From a virus: a stretch of DNA of 52,490 nucleotides. Position numbers and translations under genes: made by a program. Under the pieces are notes generated by a model. It was not told where the DNA came from. It saw nothing but the letters and a program-made list of their open reading frames with translations, and searched no databases. Positions 49,708 through 52,490 of this stretch are shown here, piece by piece (within the stretch, counting starts at the first letter, position 1; each line of letters starts with the position of its first letter). Location: the IMG/VR virus record IMGVR_UViG_3300036785_000427, positions 1 to 52,490 of that record; one strand, given 5' to 3'.

Positions 49708-49958
49708 TACTCACGCCATTCAAAGCGGTATGTACAAGAGGGCTTATCCATGATTTGGTTAGGATGCGATGGCCAGACGTTACAGCCGTTGAGATAGTAT
49801 GGATGGACACCATAACCAGAACAATGTCCGTGACCGCCTATTATACGATAAAGTGGACAGGCCTCAGGAACAACGGCCGGACCTTCTTCACCATTAAATG
49901 GATCACCACTACAACATTCACCACAGCGACAACATTCTCCTGAACGAATCCAGGTCAT
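49707..49958 (-). CDS. Cys-rich zinc/iron-binding-like protein
   Basis: An 83-residue protein with CCRCGECC near the N-terminus and four more cysteines later, in a CxxCxxCC pattern like YkgJ/UPF0153-type zinc- or iron-chelating proteins. It also contains HGHCSGYGVHPYYLNGCNVWP. It starts in an ATGA overlap. The metal would probably be structural. The fit to a known family is partial, but the cysteine spacing is clear. Confidence 0.7.
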   Translation of the reverse strand: MTWIRSGECCRCGECCSGDPFNGEEGPAVVPEACPLYRIIGGHGHCSGYGVHPYYLNGCNVWPSHPNQIMDKPSCTYRFEWRE

Positions 49959-50332
49959 GGAGGAGCGCTGTAGGTCAACGACGATACGTGAACAGTTTGA
50001 CCGGCAGATATAACAACAGAGTTCAACTGAATATCACCACCACCACCAGTCGCGGTTACCGAGCAAAGAACAACGGGTGTGGCACCACCTTGTCGTAATT
50101 CAGCCTTTGTAATCGTACCACCGACCGCATTGGTATCATCAGTAATCGCATTGGCGGTTGATGTTCCAGTCGCTGCCGCACCGAAAGACGGATTCCCAAA
50201 TGTACATGTCGCCACCGTAACACTCGCTGCTGTTTGGAATACGAGCTTACCGGGTGGCGTGTTAATATCAATCTGACCACAGACGTAGCCAGCAATGCCA
50301 TTCCGAATTGCAGTAGGATGCGTAACCGCCAT
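49955..50332 (-). CDS. Small beta-rich structural protein
   Basis: A 125-residue Ala/Thr/Gly-rich protein with strands such as ASVTVATCTFGNPSFGAAATG and VTATGGGGDIQLNSVVIS, a small beta domain. The end VSSLTYSAPP resembles that of small phage virion proteins of unknown family. It lies between a 70-residue gene and the cysteine-rich gene. It may be a decoration protein; the role is unknown. Confidence 0.6.
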   Translation of the reverse strand: MAVTHPTAIRNGIAGYVCGQIDINTPPGKLVFQTAASVTVATCTFGNPSFGAAATGTSTANAITDDTNAVGGTITKAELRQGGATPVVLCSVTATGGGGDIQLNSVVISAGQTVHVSSLTYSAPP

Positions 50333-50341
50333 GATAAGCTC

Positions 50342-50554
50342 CTATCTAACTTCACCCTGTCCAGAAACATATGCAGATCGTTCACTTTCATATTGTTCAA
50401 TCAACTTTACCAAATTTTCAGCTAACCAGCGATCTAATAGATTTGATAGTGCTGTACCATCTTCACAATTATAACGTAGACCAGGAATATACATACCGAT
50501 CAACCGATCACCATCATGAAACTCAAGTTCTTGTAAAGGCTCAAAGATTCTCAT
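50342..50554 (-). CDS. Small protein, unknown
   Basis: A 70-residue protein starting at ATG 50554 in an ATGA overlap with the preceding gene; the frame is open further upstream but without a suitable start. It has LEFHDGDRLIGMYIPGLRYN and a helix LLDRWLAENLVKLIEQYESER. No family was recognised. The coupled start supports reality. It may be a small assembly protein. Confidence 0.6.
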   Translation of the reverse strand: MRIFEPLQELEFHDGDRLIGMYIPGLRYNCEDGTALSNLLDRWLAENLVKLIEQYESERSAYVSGQGEVR

Positions 50555-50889
50555 GCTGTCACCGTCAGAGAAATCCCAGTGGGACAACTCTGGACATAAA
50601 GACCATTCGCAAATGCTTGTGAACCAGAAACAGGCCACACTGATCTAGGAAAAGTTGGAGCAGTTGTTCCTGGAGTTAGAGCAACTCCCGGCCTTGGTTC
50701 AAACAGAAAGACTAATGCAGATATCGTGGCCGCAAACAAATTACGACCTCCAGGTCCATCTGTAATACGAACCTGAGCATCTTTATCAGTAATCGTCGGA
50801 GCAACAGCGACTGTAAGAGCAGTCATTGTTCCGGCTGCTGCTACAAGAGATGTTCCAACCTTGGTATTGTCAACAGTATAAGTCGCCAT
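50551..50889 (-). CDS. Small beta-rich protein, unknown
   Basis: A 112-residue protein of alternating strands (YTVDNTKVGTSLVAAAGTMT, ALVFLFEPRPG, FANGLYVQSCPTGISLTVTA). It starts at a TAATG junction after the Ig-like protein. No known family. The sequence is uncharged at the end and strand-rich, as in small capsid or tail components. It is one of five small genes between terminase and the giant adhesin. Confidence 0.6.
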   Translation of the reverse strand: MATYTVDNTKVGTSLVAAAGTMTALTVAVAPTITDKDAQVRITDGPGGRNLFAATISALVFLFEPRPGVALTPGTTAPTFPRSVWPVSGSQAFANGLYVQSCPTGISLTVTA

Positions 50890-51485
50890 TATTCTGCCTT
50901 CGCAGGTTCTGTGAAGGTGAAATCAATAGGATCCGTATAAACTGTTCCTTCATGTACTTGGACAGGAATTGGATCTGGAGTAACCAACGGTGGTCTCACT
51001 ACCGTTGTCACTTCTGTATCAGAAACCAAGGTCGTAGGTTTATCAACTCCACCAAACGAGATCACTGAATCAGCCCCAAATCCTGTACCAATGCAAGAAA
51101 GGGTAAAATCAGAGTCACCAGAAACAGCAGTGTCTGGAGAGAGTGATGTTAAAGCTGGAGGTGCAGGAGGTGTGTCATGCTCAATTTCAAAACTACTTCC
51201 TGGAGGAATATCCTTAACCACAAGATTTGAAAAACGCGATCTACCACCAGACATAAGATTGCTATCAATACTCACATGAGAGGTTGCTATATGCAGATTG
51301 AATAATGTATTTTCTTGAAGCACAATATCATTATCATTTTGATCTTTTCCAATGACCTGATTAACCAAACAAAGATAATCATTCCCATATTGAGTTGGAA
51401 CAGACTTCAGTGTAATAGAAGTCAACATCTCATTTGCTGCGATGCTTGTCCCACGAGAAGTTTCATCTATCATTACCGTGGTCAT
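50889..51485 (-). CDS. Protein with C-terminal IPT/TIG Ig-like domain
   Basis: A 198-residue protein starting at ATG 51485, whose first base is the last base of the terminase stop (TAATG), with GGGAGGG seven bases upstream. The first 110 residues are beta-rich. The C-terminal 90 (ALTSLSPDTAVSGDSDFTLS, GTGFGADSVISFGG, VQVHEGTVYTD) have the pattern of an IPT/TIG Ig-like domain, common on phage surfaces. It would bind weakly to surfaces or decorate the capsid. Function is inferred from the domain. Confidence 0.7.
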   Translation of the reverse strand: MTTVMIDETSRGTSIAANEMLTSITLKSVPTQYGNDYLCLVNQVIGKDQNDNDIVLQENTLFNLHIATSHVSIDSNLMSGGRSRFSNLVVKDIPPGSSFEIEHDTPPAPPALTSLSPDTAVSGDSDFTLSCIGTGFGADSVISFGGVDKPTTLVSDTEVTTVVRPPLVTPDPIPVQVHEGTVYTDPIDFTFTEPAKAE

Positions 51486-52490
51486 TAATATCCCTCCCAA
51501 TTTCCTAACGAGATTGCTATTCCATATGTAAAGGCATCAAGTAGATCATCCGCACGTTCTTCAATGTCACCTACACGAAATCCAAGCACCTGACCTAAAA
51601 GATGGTTCTTAGCCACCTGCTTATAAGATATGACTCTATCAAAAGCAGTTTCAAGAAACTTAACCTTCTTTTGGAAGACATAGCCGGATACGTTGATAGC
51701 TCTCTCTGCCTTGCCGAGTTGTGTCAGTTTCTGTGGTAGCTCACTCACAAGAAAATTACGACGACGAGCTTGTTGAAGAAGAATAGAACCAGAAGCCTTA
51801 TCTTCAATGAAGCAACCCTTACTGCCCAATCGAGCCCCACACTTCTTTGCATACTCCTCCAGATTATTATATGCAACCGGAAGCCAAAGCTCTAACATCC
51901 CACCTTCAATTTGAAAGTATTCATAATCAACAACCTTGAGCCACTTTTGATCACCTAATGATTCATAAGCCCAATAGACAATGCCGGTTCCATCATTTTC
52001 TTTGCCAGTTTTAACCGCAGTATCAATCGTGGCGAATACATACATACATCGTTCTGGGAAGGGTTCTGGTTTCCCTTCCGTTAACATATTATCTAAACTA
52101 AAGAATGCTTGTCCTGCCCAATCTACGAACTCAGCTAGATACTCTTGCGCGTAGACTAAGGGGGCGTTGTCTCGTTCAAGTTTTTCCAGTTCATCGGCTG
52201 GGAGGAACGGATTGCTATGTGACGGAGCGTGATATTCTTTGAATCCGTACTCTGGCAAATTGCAGATGCGCCAGAAAAGATTATCCTCGTTGATACCATT
52301 AGTATTTGACGCAATGATAGCTGCCCCACGGAAGTCAAGAAGGGTAGGTCGTATAGCTTTTTCCCAGACAGAGATTGCATTGGGTTTCGTGAATGCGGCT
52401 TCATCTATGATAACAAGATGATAAAACCTAGATCGACCTGCCTTCTCATCCTCAAGGGTCCATATTTCAATACGACCACCAGACGATGTC
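51485..52490 (-). CDS. Terminase large subunit (partial, 5' end outside window)
   Basis: The DNA-packaging motor, cut by the window edge; 334 residues are visible in the frame beginning at 52489. The ATPase part shows Walker B HLVIIDEAAF and the coupling motif ASNTNG. The nuclease part shows FATIDTAVKTG (first catalytic Asp), FIEDKASG, and RADDLLDAFTYGI at the end (last acidic pair). The Walker A region lies outside. It should cut concatemers and push DNA into the prohead through the portal. A GGGAGGG site at its end serves the next gene. Confidence 0.9.
   Translation of the reverse strand, partial: TSSGGRIEIWTLEDEKAGRSRFYHLVIIDEAAFTKPNAISVWEKAIRPTLLDFRGAAIIASNTNGINEDNLFWRICNLPEYGFKEYHAPSHSNPFLPADELEKLERDNAPLVYAQEYLAEFVDWAGQAFFSLDNMLTEGKPEPFPERCMYVFATIDTAVKTGKENDGTGIVYWAYESLGDQKWLKVVDYEYFQIEGGMLELWLPVAYNNLEEYAKKCGARLGSKGCFIEDKASGSILLQQARRRNFLVSELPQKLTQLGKAERAINVSGYVFQKKVKFLETAFDRVISYKQVAKNHLLGQVLGFRVGDIEERADDLLDAFTYGIAISLGNWEGY

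Noticed and set aside
52156-52404. Second frame upstream of the terminase C-terminus, suggesting a frameshift
   Set aside because: The true terminase frame is open without interruption to the window edge with Walker B and coupling motifs; the other frame is a shadow.

Overview
The window is part of the genome of a tailed double-stranded DNA bacteriophage with a contractile tail (myovirus morphology). The evidence is a large terminase, a DUF1073-type portal, a DUF2184-type major capsid protein, a DUF3383-like tail sheath, a tube-like protein, tape-measure proteins, a baseplate J-like wedge, tail fibres and a multidomain endolysin. No rRNA, recognisable tRNA, integrase, repressor, transposase or CRISPR array was seen. 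The host cannot be fixed from the sequence. The set of head and sheath families resembles that of myoviruses of Gram-negative bacteria, but this is an inference.

Layout. Positions 1-9050 are an early/replication arm on the + strand. It holds the tail end of an upstream gene, a nucleotidyltransferase, a thymidylate synthase-family enzyme, an HD phosphohydrolase, a DUF3310 protein, a family A DNA polymerase, a small basic protein with its own promoter-like sequence and UUCG terminator, a DEDDh exonuclease, a PD-(D/E)XK-like nuclease, an SNF2-type helicase and four small genes of unknown or uncertain role. Positions 9051-9458 are a non-coding convergent junction rich in hairpins. Positions 9459-52490 are a late arm entirely on the - strand. 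In transcription order (right to left) it runs: terminase (cut by the window edge); five small genes; a 1375-residue repeat fibre or adhesin; a BppU-like protein; the portal; a Nudix-DUF2213 fusion; an Asp-rich scaffold-like protein; a cement-like protein; the major capsid protein; head-tail connectors; three tiny genes; fibre-like proteins; sheath; tube; tail chaperones; a giant tape-measure protein; a hub-like protein; a second tape measure; baseplate and spike proteins; baseplate J; tail fibres; two small membrane proteins; and the endolysin.

The late genes are packed with TAATG, TGATG or ATGA junctions, which implies translational coupling along a long polycistronic transcript. Several genes are too short to stand out and were read by hand (37000-37425, 43556-43732). 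One 72-residue gene starts at TTG behind a strong Shine-Dalgarno sequence and overlaps its neighbour by 95 bases.

Most unusual signals: (1) a 17-base motif repeated identically in two intergenic gaps (2761 and 9228) inside a larger conserved layout, probably a structured RNA or protein site; (2) a three-way-junction-like inverted-repeat structure just after the capsid gene (38929-38995); (3) tail chaperone ORFs arranged for -1 frameshifting; (4) a 1795-residue tape measure carrying a ClpP-fold-like domain, an M23 peptidase, a lytic transglycosylase and a peptidoglycan-binding domain; (5) a ~90-residue module in three separate tail-region genes; (6) two paralogous tape measures.
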